DNA of 54,174 nt from Chroococcus sp. CMT-3BRIN-NPC107 (GTDB lineage Bacteria > Cyanobacteriota > Cyanobacteriia > Cyanobacteriales > Chroococcidiopsidaceae). The number at the start of each line of letters is the position of its first letter. Within the stretch, counting starts at the first letter, position 1. The notes beneath the pieces are model-generated. The model was given only the letters and a program-made list of their open reading frames with translations, was not told where the DNA came from and did no database searches. The position numbers and the translations under genes are program-made. Positions 33,370-41,982 of the stretch are shown piece after piece. The stretch lies in contig JAHHGY010000019.1 of NCBI GenBank assembly GCA_019359635.1, positions 1 through 54,174 of the forward strand, written 5' to 3'.

Positions 33370-33517
33370 TACCTACCTTATGATGATGATGTTGGACTTG
33401 AATGCGAAGCCCGTAACCGGGCGCGCTTGCGCTATCGCGGTTTTTCTCCACAAACTCCTCTAGTGCTTCTAGGGGAACTTGCAATCTATCCCCATTTTTA
33501 AGTTGAACTGTAAACAT
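33356..33517 (-). CDS. Small ORF (53 aa) between ABC ATPase and permease, His-rich tail
   Basis: ATG at 33517 gives MFTVQLKNGDRLQVPLEALE, then EFVEKNRDSASAPGYGLRIQ, then VQHHHHKVGIADN. It lies 31 bp after the ATPase stop and overlaps the permease start by 14 bp, the classic layout of a translated operon gene. The N-terminal KNGDRLQVPLEALEEFVEKN looks structured and not random. A run of four His may bind metal. It is unrecognised and too short for common gene-finding cutoffs. Leader or coupling function without a stable product is the main alternative. Confidence 0.55.
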   Translation of the reverse strand: MFTVQLKNGDRLQVPLEALEEFVEKNRDSASAPGYGLRIQVQHHHHKVGIADN

Positions 33518-33548
33518 TTAATTTTTACCTGTAAAGCTACTATAGATT

Positions 33549-34481
33549 TTAACTATCTGCTTCCATCAAGTTTAAAAAGACTTCTTCTAAACTAGCGCTA
33601 CCTTTACGGACTTCTTCTATTTGCACTCCTGCGCGCACGAGCAAATTTACCAAGGGCGCGGCGCTGATTAGCTTATGTAAATTAATCGTCAAAACTTCTC
33701 CAGCTATATTTACTCCCTCTACCCCTGGTTGAGTTTGTAATAAGCCTTGCAACTGGGATGTGAAGCCACTCCCGACAATTTCAATTCGGGGACTACTCGC
33801 TTTATCGCGTAACTCGTTAGGATTTCCCACAGCAATCAATTTACCTTGACGAATTACACCGAGAAGTTGACACAATTTTTCAGCTTCTCCCAAATTGTGA
33901 GTGGTCAAAAACACCGTCACCCCTTCTCGCTTTACCATTGCTTGCAACTCTTCCCGTAAAGCTACCGCCGCCACCGGATCTAACCCCGCCGTTGGTTCGT
34001 CCAAAAAAATCAATGGTGGATTGTGCAGCATCGCTCTAGCTACCGCTAAACGCTGTTTCATGCCGCGACTCCAAGTTCCTACACTTTCGTTGCGGCGTTC
34101 CCATAATCCCAAATTAGATAATAATTCTTTAATGCGCGATCGCCTGTGCAGTGTTGGCAAGCGCCAAGCTCTACCATAAAATTCTAAATTATCAATAGCG
34201 CTCAGACGTTCGTACAAGCCAGGATGCTCTAATAATGCCCCCGTGCGACGGCGAATAGAATTAGCTTGCCGTACTGTATCGTAACCCAATACTTCCGCCC
34301 GTCCCTGCGATGGCTCTAAAAGCCCCAACAATAGCCGAATTGTAGTAGTTTTTCCCGAACCATTAGCACCCAAAAACCCAAAGACAATTCCCCTCGGTAC
34401 TTGCAAACATAGATTGTTTACCGCTTGGACTTTATTAAAGCTACGGCTGAGATTTTCAGTAATAATTGCATTTTCGGTCAT
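33549..34481 (-). CDS. ABC transporter ATPase of the ABC-2 type
   Basis: 310 aa. Walker A is GANGSGKTT (about 38-46), the signature is WSRGMKQRLAVARAM, Walker B is LIFLDEPTAGLDP and the switch His is in LTTHNLGEAEK. The C-terminal 90 residues (from GSGFTSQLQGLLQTQPGVEG) are the usual accessory domain of ABC-2 ATPases (DrrA/NatA-like), ending VRKGSASLEEVFLNLMEADS. It is the first gene of a three-gene unit with the His-rich small ORF and the permease. It diverges from a possible small RNA and sbcC. Confidence 0.9.
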   Translation of the reverse strand: MTENAIITENLSRSFNKVQAVNNLCLQVPRGIVFGFLGANGSGKTTTIRLLLGLLEPSQGRAEVLGYDTVRQANSIRRRTGALLEHPGLYERLSAIDNLEFYGRAWRLPTLHRRSRIKELLSNLGLWERRNESVGTWSRGMKQRLAVARAMLHNPPLIFLDEPTAGLDPVAAVALREELQAMVKREGVTVFLTTHNLGEAEKLCQLLGVIRQGKLIAVGNPNELRDKASSPRIEIVGSGFTSQLQGLLQTQPGVEGVNIAGEVLTINLHKLISAAPLVNLLVRAGVQIEEVRKGSASLEEVFLNLMEADS

Positions 34482-34603
34482 TGAAAGCTTGATTTAATAG
34501 GCATAATCCCTATTTTACGTCGCTTTAACCTTGCTTAAGTGACAATACGCAAAGTGTCACTCCCCCCGATCCCCGCTCCTGATATCCGACCTATATTTGT
34601 CTT

Positions 34604-34673
34604 GTGTGAGGAGCGAACAGAATCGAAAAAGCTCTTGGGGTCGAAACACGGCAAGACTCCCAAGAGTTTTTTT
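34604..34673 (+). ncRNA. Candidate small RNA or leader with orphan terminator
   Basis: A strong plus-strand terminator at 34632-34673 follows no gene, since the only gene upstream runs the other way. A -10-like TATATT lies at 34592-34597, placing a start near 34604 and giving an RNA of about 70 nt. It begins TGTGTGAGGAGCGAACAG and ends in the terminator hairpin. It could be a free small RNA or a transcription attenuator in the leader of sbcC, which starts 148 bp later. No known family was recognised. Confidence 0.45.
34632..34673 (+). terminator. Orphan intrinsic terminator upstream of sbcC
   Basis: CTCTTGGG plus GTC (34632-34642) pairs with GAC, a bulged T and CCCAAGAG (34655-34666), with a loop containing GAAACACGG, followed by TTTTTTT. 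The left arm is preceded by AAAAA, which can pair with the T tract. Confidence 0.85.
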
Positions 34674-34820
34674 GTGCGAACTTGAGTGCGATCGCCTCTT
34701 TAACATTAAGAATTGTGTAACTGATAGCTTAATAGTGAGAATCCTTGTTTATCAATAGATAGACTAGGCAACAGTGCATATGTACTGTTTAAATCAAAGG
34801 TAGATGGCGCTTGAATTTGG

Positions 34821-37800
34821 ATGATTCCCGTACAACTAACTTTAAAAAACTTTTTGAGCTACAGCGATGCAACCTTAGACTTTAACGGGTTGCATACAGC
34901 TTGTATTTGCGGCGCTAATGGTGCGGGGAAGTCTTCTTTATTAGAGGCAATAACTTGGGCGATTTGGGGAGAAAGTCGCGCATCTACGGAAGATGATGTA
35001 ATTCAAACGGGAGCTAAAGAAGTTCGAGTTGATTTTACTTTTACTAGCTTCAGTCAAAAATATAAAGTAATTCGTACTCGCTATCGGGGACAAAGTAGTT
35101 CTTTAGAGTTTCAAGTGGAGACACCAAGTGGGTTTAAAGCTTTAACCGCTAAAGGTGTCCGCGCCACTCAACAAGAAATATTAACTCATATCAAAATAGA
35201 CTACGATACTTTTATTAATTCGGCATATCTGCGCCAGGGTAGAGCCGATGAGTTTATGCTCAAGCGTCCCAACGAGCGTAAAGAAATACTAGCAGAATTG
35301 CTAAAACTCAATCAATACGACGATTTGGAAGAACGAGCTAAAGATTTATCTCGCTCTTTTAAAGGACAAGCAGAACAAGCCACACGCTCGATTGAATCTA
35401 TGCAAACTCAGTTGCAGCAACGAATAGAAGTGGCGGCTTTAATCACTCAGTTAGAAGAAAAAGTTAACTATCTGCAACAACAACAAGCTTACGACAATGT
35501 AAAAGTACAGAGTTTGCAAGTAGTGCAGCACCAAAGGCAAAATTGGGAGCAACAATTAGGCTTTCTTCGGCAACAACATCTCAACTTAAGTCAAGAAGGA
35601 AGTCGTTTAACTCAAGACAAAATCGCTATAGAAGGGCAGCTAGAAGCGGTTAGAGAGCTACTAAGTCAAGAAAAGGCGATCGCATCTGGCTACCAAGAAC
35701 ACCAACGCCTGCAAGCTCAGGAAGAAAGCTTATCTAGTAAGTTTCAAGAGCATTCTCGCGCCACTGTAGAAATGCAGCAATTGCAGCAAGAGAAAGCTGA
35801 ACAAATTAACTCTATTCAACGCCAATTGCAACACACTGAAGGTCAATTAGTAGCTTTAGAACAGCAAGAGCAAGAAATTAACCAAACTTTAAGTAAAGCT
35901 ACGGAAGTACAAACCGCTTTAGCACAACTTGCAGAAGCCAAAAATCGCGCTCAACAACTAGACAACTTACAACTGCAAGTATCGCCACTGCTGCAACAAC
36001 GTACAACCTTACAATTGCAACTAGAAAGATTGCAAGCGCGAATAAGCGCCAAAATAGAAGAACTCCAAGCCTCCGAAAGACAGCTAAACGCTAAACAACA
36101 ACGTCAACCTCAACTGCAACAAGCGGTAACTGAAATTGGCAAACAGATTGAAGCTTTGGAAAAAAAACGGGTGTATTTAGAAAGAGTGCGGGAAAAAGGA
36201 CAAGAACGCCGCCACTTTATGGAACGCCTGTTAGCCCACCAAAGCGACTGTGAGAAGCTAATCGGGGAATTAGAGCAAAAAATGCAAATGCTGCAAAATC
36301 CCGATGCTAGTTGCCCGTTATGCGATCGCCCATTAGACGAACATCACTGGAATCGCGTAGTCCAAAAAACTCAATCCCAACAACAAGATGTCCAAAACGA
36401 CTTATGGGTTGGGAAAGAGCAGATGGCAGTCTCAGACCGAGAAATTCAGGTATTGCGCCAGGAATACCGCGAATTAAGCCAACAATTAGCCGATTATGAT
36501 ACTTTACGAGAGCAAAGAGGACAATTAGCTGCTCAATTAACCGCGACAGGGGATGAAAAAGAGCGATTAAACCAAATAGCTATAGAAAAGCAACAGTTAG
36601 AAAATGCTCTAGCTACAGGAAATTATGCTCCAGATATCCAAAACGAGTTGCGTCAATTAGACACGCAGTTGCAAAAACTCAATTACAACGAGCAAGATCA
36701 CGCCCTTGCGCGGAGCGAAATCGAGCGGTGGCGCTGGGCGGAAATTCGTCAAGGGCAAATTAAAGATGCTCAAAAAAGGCAAGCTCAAATCGCCGCCCGT
36801 AAGCCAGAAATAGTCGCACAAATTGCCGACTTGCAAGCCCAAATCGCGCAACAACTAACTAATTCACCCATAGCTAGAAAAATTGCTACTTTAGAAAGTT
36901 TAATTCAAGAAATTGGCTACAATACAGAGCAACACAACGCTTTACGAGTAGCATTAAAAAATTCTCAAGCTTGGCAATTGCGCTTTCAAGAATTGACTTC
37001 GGCTCAAAAACTATATCCCGAACTTCAAGAGCGGGTAAAAGAGCTAACTAAGGCGACAGAATCGAGACTAACAGAAAAGCAACTAATAGCAACCCAAATT
37101 GACAGCCTGACTAAGCAACTAGAAACTTCCCCAAATACTATAGGAGAAATTCAAACTTTAGAACAACTGTTGGGGCTGAGGCGGCGGGAACTTGACGAAC
37201 ATTTAAGCAAGCTAGGCGGGTTGCAACAATTGGCGGCGCAACTAGAAACCTTACAAGTTCAGTACGAGCAACAACAACAGCAATTGCAAGCAATTAAGCA
37301 GCAATATCGAGTTTATCAAGAATTAGCCCAAGCTTTCGGCAAAAATGGCATTCAAGCATTGATGATTGAAAATATATTGCCGCAACTAGAAGCCGAAACC
37401 AATCAATTGTTGGCGCGACTTAGTGCAAACCAATTGCACGTTCAATTTGTCACTCAAAAAGCCGGAAAAGGTAGCAAAGCTGCCAAAAAAACCGCTAAAT
37501 TGATTGATACGTTGGATATTGTAATTGCTGACGCGCGAGGTACGAGAGCTTACGAGACTTATTCTGGTGGAGAAGCTTTTAGAATCAACTTTGCCATTCG
37601 TTTAGCTTTAGCGAAACTTCTTGCTCAAAGATCGGGTGCATCTCTGCAAATGTTGATTATCGATGAAGGCTTTGGTACGCAAGACAAGGAAGGATGCGAT
37701 CGCCTAATAGCTGCCATAAATGCGATCGCGCCTGATTTTGCCTGTATTCTAGCCGTTACTCATATGCCATACTTTAAGGAAGCCTTCAGTGCGCGGATTG

Positions 37801-37847
37801 AAGTTTATAAAGCTCAAACTGGCTCTCAAGTTAGACTATCTACATAA
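34821..37847 (+). CDS. sbcC: DNA repair nuclease subunit SbcC (SMC-like ATPase)
   Basis: 1008 aa. Walker A is GANGAGKSS (31-39) in an N-terminal ABC-ATPase half. Two long coiled-coil arms follow, rich in Gln, Glu and Leu, with the zinc hook CPLC at 498-501 at the midpoint. The C-terminal ATPase half has the signature YSGGEAFRINFAIRLALAKL and Walker B LQMLIIDEGFGTQD. SbcC pairs with nuclease SbcD to cut hairpins and DNA ends; sbcD is not adjacent in this window. Start ATG at 34821 matches the family start MIPVQLTLKNFLSY. Confidence 0.95.
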   Translation: MIPVQLTLKNFLSYSDATLDFNGLHTACICGANGAGKSSLLEAITWAIWGESRASTEDDVIQTGAKEVRVDFTFTSFSQKYKVIRTRYRGQSSSLEFQVETPSGFKALTAKGVRATQQEILTHIKIDYDTFINSAYLRQGRADEFMLKRPNERKEILAELLKLNQYDDLEERAKDLSRSFKGQAEQATRSIESMQTQLQQRIEVAALITQLEEKVNYLQQQQAYDNVKVQSLQVVQHQRQNWEQQLGFLRQQHLNLSQEGSRLTQDKIAIEGQLEAVRELLSQEKAIASGYQEHQRLQAQEESLSSKFQEHSRATVEMQQLQQEKAEQINSIQRQLQHTEGQLVALEQQEQEINQTLSKATEVQTALAQLAEAKNRAQQLDNLQLQVSPLLQQRTTLQLQLERLQARISAKIEELQASERQLNAKQQRQPQLQQAVTEIGKQIEALEKKRVYLERVREKGQERRHFMERLLAHQSDCEKLIGELEQKMQMLQNPDASCPLCDRPLDEHHWNRVVQKTQSQQQDVQNDLWVGKEQMAVSDREIQVLRQEYRELSQQLADYDTLREQRGQLAAQLTATGDEKERLNQIAIEKQQLENALATGNYAPDIQNELRQLDTQLQKLNYNEQDHALARSEIERWRWAEIRQGQIKDAQKRQAQIAARKPEIVAQIADLQAQIAQQLTNSPIARKIATLESLIQEIGYNTEQHNALRVALKNSQAWQLRFQELTSAQKLYPELQERVKELTKATESRLTEKQLIATQIDSLTKQLETSPNTIGEIQTLEQLLGLRRRELDEHLSKLGGLQQLAAQLETLQVQYEQQQQQLQAIKQQYRVYQELAQAFGKNGIQALMIENILPQLEAETNQLLARLSANQLHVQFVTQKAGKGSKAAKKTAKLIDTLDIVIADARGTRAYETYSGGEAFRINFAIRLALAKLLAQRSGASLQMLIIDEGFGTQDKEGCDRLIAAINAIAPDFACILAVTHMPYFKEAFSARIEVYKAQTGSQVRLST

Positions 37848-37861
37848 CCAGCGCGCGATCG

Positions 37862-38071
37862 TTAACTTTCACCTTCTGTAGGCGCACCTAGCCTTTGTTT
37901 AAAAGCTTCCTGTATAATTTCTTCCCCTGCTTTGTCGATAGGCGCTGGATACCACTTCCGATCTAAAGCAACTAATCGAGCAATGTACTTTCCCCAAGCT
38001 GCGTCATCATCTCTATGACTCATTACATAGGTTTTTAGCTCTGTCATACTCATTGTTTCAAATTCGTACAT
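37862..38071 (-). CDS. DUF6887-like small protein (69 aa)
   Basis: From the ATG at 38071: MYEFETMSMTELKTYVMSHR, a pattern I associate with the DUF6887 family of small cyanobacterial proteins (LKAYV-type motif followed by HRDD). The alternative upstream start (38086) is not needed: the 38071 ATG shares one base with the stop codon of the DUF6888-like gene (TAATG), so translational coupling fixes it. DUF6887 and DUF6888 proteins usually come as pairs and may form a toxin-antitoxin-like or accessory unit, though I know of no proven function. The partner here is damaged. Confidence 0.65.
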   Translation of the reverse strand: MYEFETMSMTELKTYVMSHRDDDAAWGKYIARLVALDRKWYPAPIDKAGEEIIQEAFKQRLGAPTEGES

Positions 38072-38240
38072 TAAATGAACCTCCAAAACCCACTAGGATA
38101 AATAACAATTTCTATTTCGTGGCGATCGCTAACTGCCAAAATATAAATGACTTTATTATAAGTATCGTAGCGAAATACTATTATGGGTTGATAAGTTGAC
38201 ATCTAACGGCTGCTTGAGCTTGATGTGTTGTCGGTTTAAT
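38071..38240 (-). pseudogene. Frameshifted DUF6888-like gene, partner of the DUF6887-like gene
   Basis: On the minus strand the first frame reads KPTTHQAQAAVRCQL and the second reads TYQPIIVFRYDTYNKVIYIL, then AVSDRHEIEIVIYPSGFWRF and Ile-stop. Together they fit the DUF6888 pattern, but the two pieces lie in different frames, with a few bases apparently missing near 38200. The first piece also lacks a normal start (ATT at 38240, although GGAG lies about 9 nt upstream). A 43-aa ORF from ATG 38202 to 38071 could still be made and would keep the coupling to the next gene. Confidence 0.6.
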
Positions 38241-38253
38241 ACGTGTTCTCCTT

Positions 38254-38454
38254 TTGGATAATTACTATTTTCAAGGTGAGGGAAGAAAACAAGAAAATGG
38301 CATAATTCTAACAACAAGTAAAAAAACTAATAAACCTAACAAATCTACTCGCTTTTCATTTGGTCACAATTTAAGCGATGCCAAACTTATTTGGTTAGCT
38401 CAAGAGATTCGAGACTGGTTGCAGTTTCAAAAATCACGGGAAGCGAAGCATTAA
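38254..38454 (+). pseudogene. Possible 5'-truncated remnant overlapping the UvrD-like gene
   Basis: A TTG-initiated frame of 66 codons: LDNYYFQGEGRKQENGIILT, then the tail SFGHNLSDAKLIWLAQEIRD and WLQFQ. The tail looks like a conserved protein end (NLSDAKLIWLAQEIRDWL type) that I associate with the C-terminus of larger cyanobacterial proteins. The upstream frame is closed by a stop at 38221, so the rest is missing. It overlaps 68 bp of the minus-strand gene ending at 38387, which argues for decay or coincidence. Confidence 0.35.
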
Positions 38455-40546
38455 CTAAGTTTAATAATGGCCCTAGTTGCTCTTGTCCGTTTATTGCTAA
38501 TTCGCTGTGACATAAGTAAACTCTCTCCTCCACCCGCCCTAATAAATCGCGGATAATTCTTTGCAAACGCTCTTCGTCAGCTTGTTTTGCTTCCTCTACT
38601 GTCCAAGGATGCGCAAACCGATGTTGCAAAAATAAATTAGCACCAAATAAAGTCGCCGCTCCACCACTCAACCACAAAGGCGAACCCGCATCTAACCAAA
38701 ATTGCCAGCGATGACGCTGACGGCTAGAACGATATTGAAAGATAGTTGCTAAAGTAACAGCGCGACTTGCTGCACCAATAGGACGCACGGGGTAAGGATT
38801 GGCGGTAATAGTCCCCCGTCGCAGCAAGCCAATAAATTGCGCTATAGTCGCGTTTGCGGGCGCGTCGCCCCCTTCAATTTGCTTCAACCTTATATCAACT
38901 TCCCAATAATGCTGTGCCGTCTCTAATAGTTCTCTAAGGGCGGCTACCAGATCGTAAGGAAGCTCGCTACCAAGCCATAAAAAGTCTTGAATTGCTCGAT
39001 CTAATAAAGAAATTGGACTAGGTAAAAGTCGCATTTCGTATTGAGAGCGCTGTTTTTCTATCCACTCCAACAGGCGATCGTAGGCATTAGTTGCAGTGTA
39101 GCCCAATCTATCCCAGCGATCGTAGGCTACGTGAGGCAGCAAGTTAGGGCGATCGGGGTGAGGTTCAAAACAAGCATCGGCAATTAAACCAGCCCTTACA
39201 GGATCAATTTTGTAGGTATTTTGGGCGATCGCATCGCCACTGAGTACCACCAACATTTCGGCTACCCCATCCCGATCTACCAATCGTCCCAAACCTGGAT
39301 AAACTAAAGCTAGCAAGGTTAATAAGCCGCGAATTGCTGGGTAACTATTTAAAGGACGCTGATCGTTAGTTGGGGCGACAGCAATACCTTTTTTTCGCAA
39401 AATTTCTACTAAACTATAACGAGCGATCGCATCCAAACCTGGGGCAATTATTGCGATTTCTTGCGGTTGTACTGCTCCCGATTCTACGGCAAGGGCGACT
39501 TTTTCCCCTGTTTCTCTCAGCAACTCAGCGCGGGAAATAGTCGAAATTGTCTGTACTGTGCTAGGCAAGCTAACAAGCGTTAGTGGTTGGCTAACAGATT
39601 CCGTCATCAAACTAGCAATGTCTCTTAGCGTCTTCACTTGTGGGAAAGTTAAGGTTTCGACTTTTTGGCAACGGGAAGTTAAACCCGCCAAATACTCTGG
39701 ATCTGAACCTAACCCCAACCTAATCGCACCGTCAGGATTATAACTAAAAGCGCCGACAACGCCTCGATCTAGCAAAAAGTCAAATAAATGCCGTGCAACT
39801 CCCGGATAATCATCGACATCATCGGCTAATATATAGCGATAGCGCCGCAATAAGTGCTGTTGGTAATTTGGATCGGGCAATAAGTGTTGGTAGTACAATT
39901 CGGTAATTGTGCCGTAGGTTAATAAACCCCTCTCTCCGCACCAACTACGCCAATCTAACAATAGTTGAGCATAATTTATTCCATCTACCTCATTTTCTAA
40001 ACCTTGTTCTAAAACCGTACCAATTTCTTCGGTTTTTGTGCCGCTATAAGCTGCTAGTTGCAATAAGTCTAGAATCCGCCGCACCAATCGATACTCGTTT
40101 ACACCTGCCGCACTGATAATGTCTCCATTTAATTTCCACAGCTTAGTAGCTAATTCTTGCTCGGTTTCAGGACGTAGCCTAACTGGAAATTGCGCTTTAA
40201 GATTTAATAATCCAATTAGTAAGGGCCAATATAAAGTTATCTCGTCTTGAAAAAAACCTAATGGCGTTTTAGCGCGGATGGGATACTTGCCACCAGTAGC
40301 TTTGACAATGCGCTCTACTAAATCTTGACGATTATCATTGTTTGCCGCCAACGCTAATACGGCTGGCGTATGTTGTCGATCTAACTTTGGCGGAATATTC
40401 AAAGCTTTTTGCTTCTGTCTGCGGTTAGAGCCTCCCTCGGAGTTTTTGCTCTCTAACTCCATCCACAGACAAAATTGCTCGACTAAGCGAGTAGTTTTAC
40501 CCGTATTACTCGAACCTGTTATCCAAACAGAATCTAATCGTACCAA
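38387..40546 (-). CDS. UvrD/RecB-like ATPase of uncertain function
   Basis: 719 aa. The N-terminus holds Walker A GSSNTGKTT (11-19). A helicase-like motif II reads ADDVDD at 241-246 where SF1 helicases normally have DEXX. Helical regions with TLLALVYPGLGRLVDRDGVA and later motifs suggest the AddA/RecB or UvrD superfamily, but the usual later helicase motifs (V, VI) are not obvious. A cyanobacteria-specific relative is likely. The altered motif II questions helicase activity. It is divergent from pxcA (85 bp gap), whose promoter must lie there. Confidence 0.65.
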   Translation of the reverse strand: MVRLDSVWITGSSNTGKTTRLVEQFCLWMELESKNSEGGSNRRQKQKALNIPPKLDRQHTPAVLALAANNDNRQDLVERIVKATGGKYPIRAKTPLGFFQDEITLYWPLLIGLLNLKAQFPVRLRPETEQELATKLWKLNGDIISAAGVNEYRLVRRILDLLQLAAYSGTKTEEIGTVLEQGLENEVDGINYAQLLLDWRSWCGERGLLTYGTITELYYQHLLPDPNYQQHLLRRYRYILADDVDDYPGVARHLFDFLLDRGVVGAFSYNPDGAIRLGLGSDPEYLAGLTSRCQKVETLTFPQVKTLRDIASLMTESVSQPLTLVSLPSTVQTISTISRAELLRETGEKVALAVESGAVQPQEIAIIAPGLDAIARYSLVEILRKKGIAVAPTNDQRPLNSYPAIRGLLTLLALVYPGLGRLVDRDGVAEMLVVLSGDAIAQNTYKIDPVRAGLIADACFEPHPDRPNLLPHVAYDRWDRLGYTATNAYDRLLEWIEKQRSQYEMRLLPSPISLLDRAIQDFLWLGSELPYDLVAALRELLETAQHYWEVDIRLKQIEGGDAPANATIAQFIGLLRRGTITANPYPVRPIGAASRAVTLATIFQYRSSRQRHRWQFWLDAGSPLWLSGGAATLFGANLFLQHRFAHPWTVEEAKQADEERLQRIIRDLLGRVEERVYLCHSELAINGQEQLGPLLNLVNASLPVIFETATSLESLELTK

Positions 40547-40631
40547 CTCTTACCTCGTAGATTTGCTAAGATACCTCGTACATTAATGTAAGCTTAAAAA
40601 CTGCCCAAATAAGGCTGGATAATTTTCTGCG

Positions 40632-41978
40632 ATGAAAAAGTCTAGTTTGCTATCTACTATATTGTCCTATTTACACGCTGCTCATCAACGCTACTTGCGA
40701 ACTACCGAGCGAAGTCTTGATAGAGCCTATGAAGCTGCTTCCCTGATTAAGGCTATAGAAGATGAGTATTTTGACGGTGAAAAGATACCCGATCGCTCTG
40801 ATTTGTATGGTAGTAGTGTAATGAATTATCTGCACTCCGAGCTTGATAAGTTTCTTAGAACTGTCCGTATGAGTTTAACAGAATTTAACATTAGTCGTTC
40901 GTGGTTCAGTAATTTTAATCAAAAAACTCTCAAGTTAGCAAAAAATAATGGTGTAGGTACAGTTAGTAATACCCTTGACATTCAATCAAAAAACTATGCT
41001 ACAGAGGTTTTAGACAAACTAACGTTTATCGATCGAGTGGTAGGGAAGTATACAACAGATAATATTGTTAAACCACCTTTAAATGTACCTACTCAGCTTA
41101 CAAAAATCGAGAGAGTTATTACTAAAAACATTCCCCAAACATCGCCTTTAGCTAAGTCAAGTAAGCAATCAGAAAGTAAGGCAGAAGAAATGAGTGTTTT
41201 GCCTCGCTCGATATTAAGCACTCTCAATCGCTTGAAAATTGAATTAGATCCCAAATCTGAAGAGGAAGTTGTCCAAAAATTTCGTTACTCGCAAAAACGC
41301 ACCTTTGTATCTATAAGATTAGTTTTGTTGCTAGTAATAGTACCTTTTTTGACTTTTCAATTATCAAAGCATATAGTTATTAGTCCTATAGTTGAGAAAG
41401 TAAGAAGTCACTCCGCATCAGAAATATTTATTAATTATGAAATGGAGGAAAGAGCTTTAGAAGAAATGCACAAATTTGAGGAAAAACTCAAGTTTGAACA
41501 GCTATTGACAGGTAAATCTGAAGTTTCGCCTTTAGTTTTAGAAGAAAAAATTAAAGAGAAAGTAGGCGAGATTGCTAAAATGTATCGGCATGAAAGCACC
41601 GATGCGATAGAAAATGTATTTGCAGACTTGTGTGCCTTAGGCGCTTTTACCTGGCTAATTATGGTCAGCAAACGAGAGATAGCGATCCTCAAAGATTTTA
41701 TAGATCAGGTAGTATATGGCTTAAGCGATAGTGCTAAAGCATTTATTATTATTTTATTTACTGATATGTTTGTTGGCTTCCATTCACCGCACGGCTGGGA
41801 AGTAATTTTATCCGGTGTTTCTCGTCATTTAGGAATACCAGAAAATCACGGTTTTATATTCTTATTTATTGCTACTTTCCCGGTAATTTTGGATACTATA
41901 TTTAAGTATTGGATATTTCGTTATCTCAACAGAATTTCTCCCTCTGCCGTTGCTACTTATCGCAATATGAACGAGTAG
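40632..41978 (+). CDS. pxcA: Proton extrusion protein PxcA (CemA/Ycf10-like)
   Basis: 448 aa. Residues 1-160 form a soluble helical region (HAAHQRYLRTTERSLDRAYE), as in PxcA. A membrane part follows: segments at about 228-244, then in the C-terminal 130 residues with AKAFIIILFTDMFVGFHSPH and IPENHGFIFLFIATFPVILD. This C-terminal block matches the chloroplast CemA/Ycf10 domain. PxcA supports light-dependent proton release, needed for pH and carbon uptake. It ends 4 bp before the convergent next gene. Confidence 0.9.
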   Translation: MKKSSLLSTILSYLHAAHQRYLRTTERSLDRAYEAASLIKAIEDEYFDGEKIPDRSDLYGSSVMNYLHSELDKFLRTVRMSLTEFNISRSWFSNFNQKTLKLAKNNGVGTVSNTLDIQSKNYATEVLDKLTFIDRVVGKYTTDNIVKPPLNVPTQLTKIERVITKNIPQTSPLAKSSKQSESKAEEMSVLPRSILSTLNRLKIELDPKSEEEVVQKFRYSQKRTFVSIRLVLLLVIVPFLTFQLSKHIVISPIVEKVRSHSASEIFINYEMEERALEEMHKFEEKLKFEQLLTGKSEVSPLVLEEKIKEKVGEIAKMYRHESTDAIENVFADLCALGAFTWLIMVSKREIAILKDFIDQVVYGLSDSAKAFIIILFTDMFVGFHSPHGWEVILSGVSRHLGIPENHGFIFLFIATFPVILDTIFKYWIFRYLNRISPSAVATYRNMNE

Positions 41979-41982
41979 ATAG

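Noticed and set aside
34539-34561. AGTGACA/TGTCACT hairpin near the ABC ATPase start
   Set aside because: A short 7-bp stem with no T tract in either direction; probably an operator at most, with no evidence.
34599-34615. Motif CTCCTCACAC of the cyanobacterial small RNA Yfr1, on the minus strand
   Set aside because: Only the 10-nt core is present; no terminator follows it on the minus strand, and the locus is not between guaB and trxA as I recall for Yfr1.
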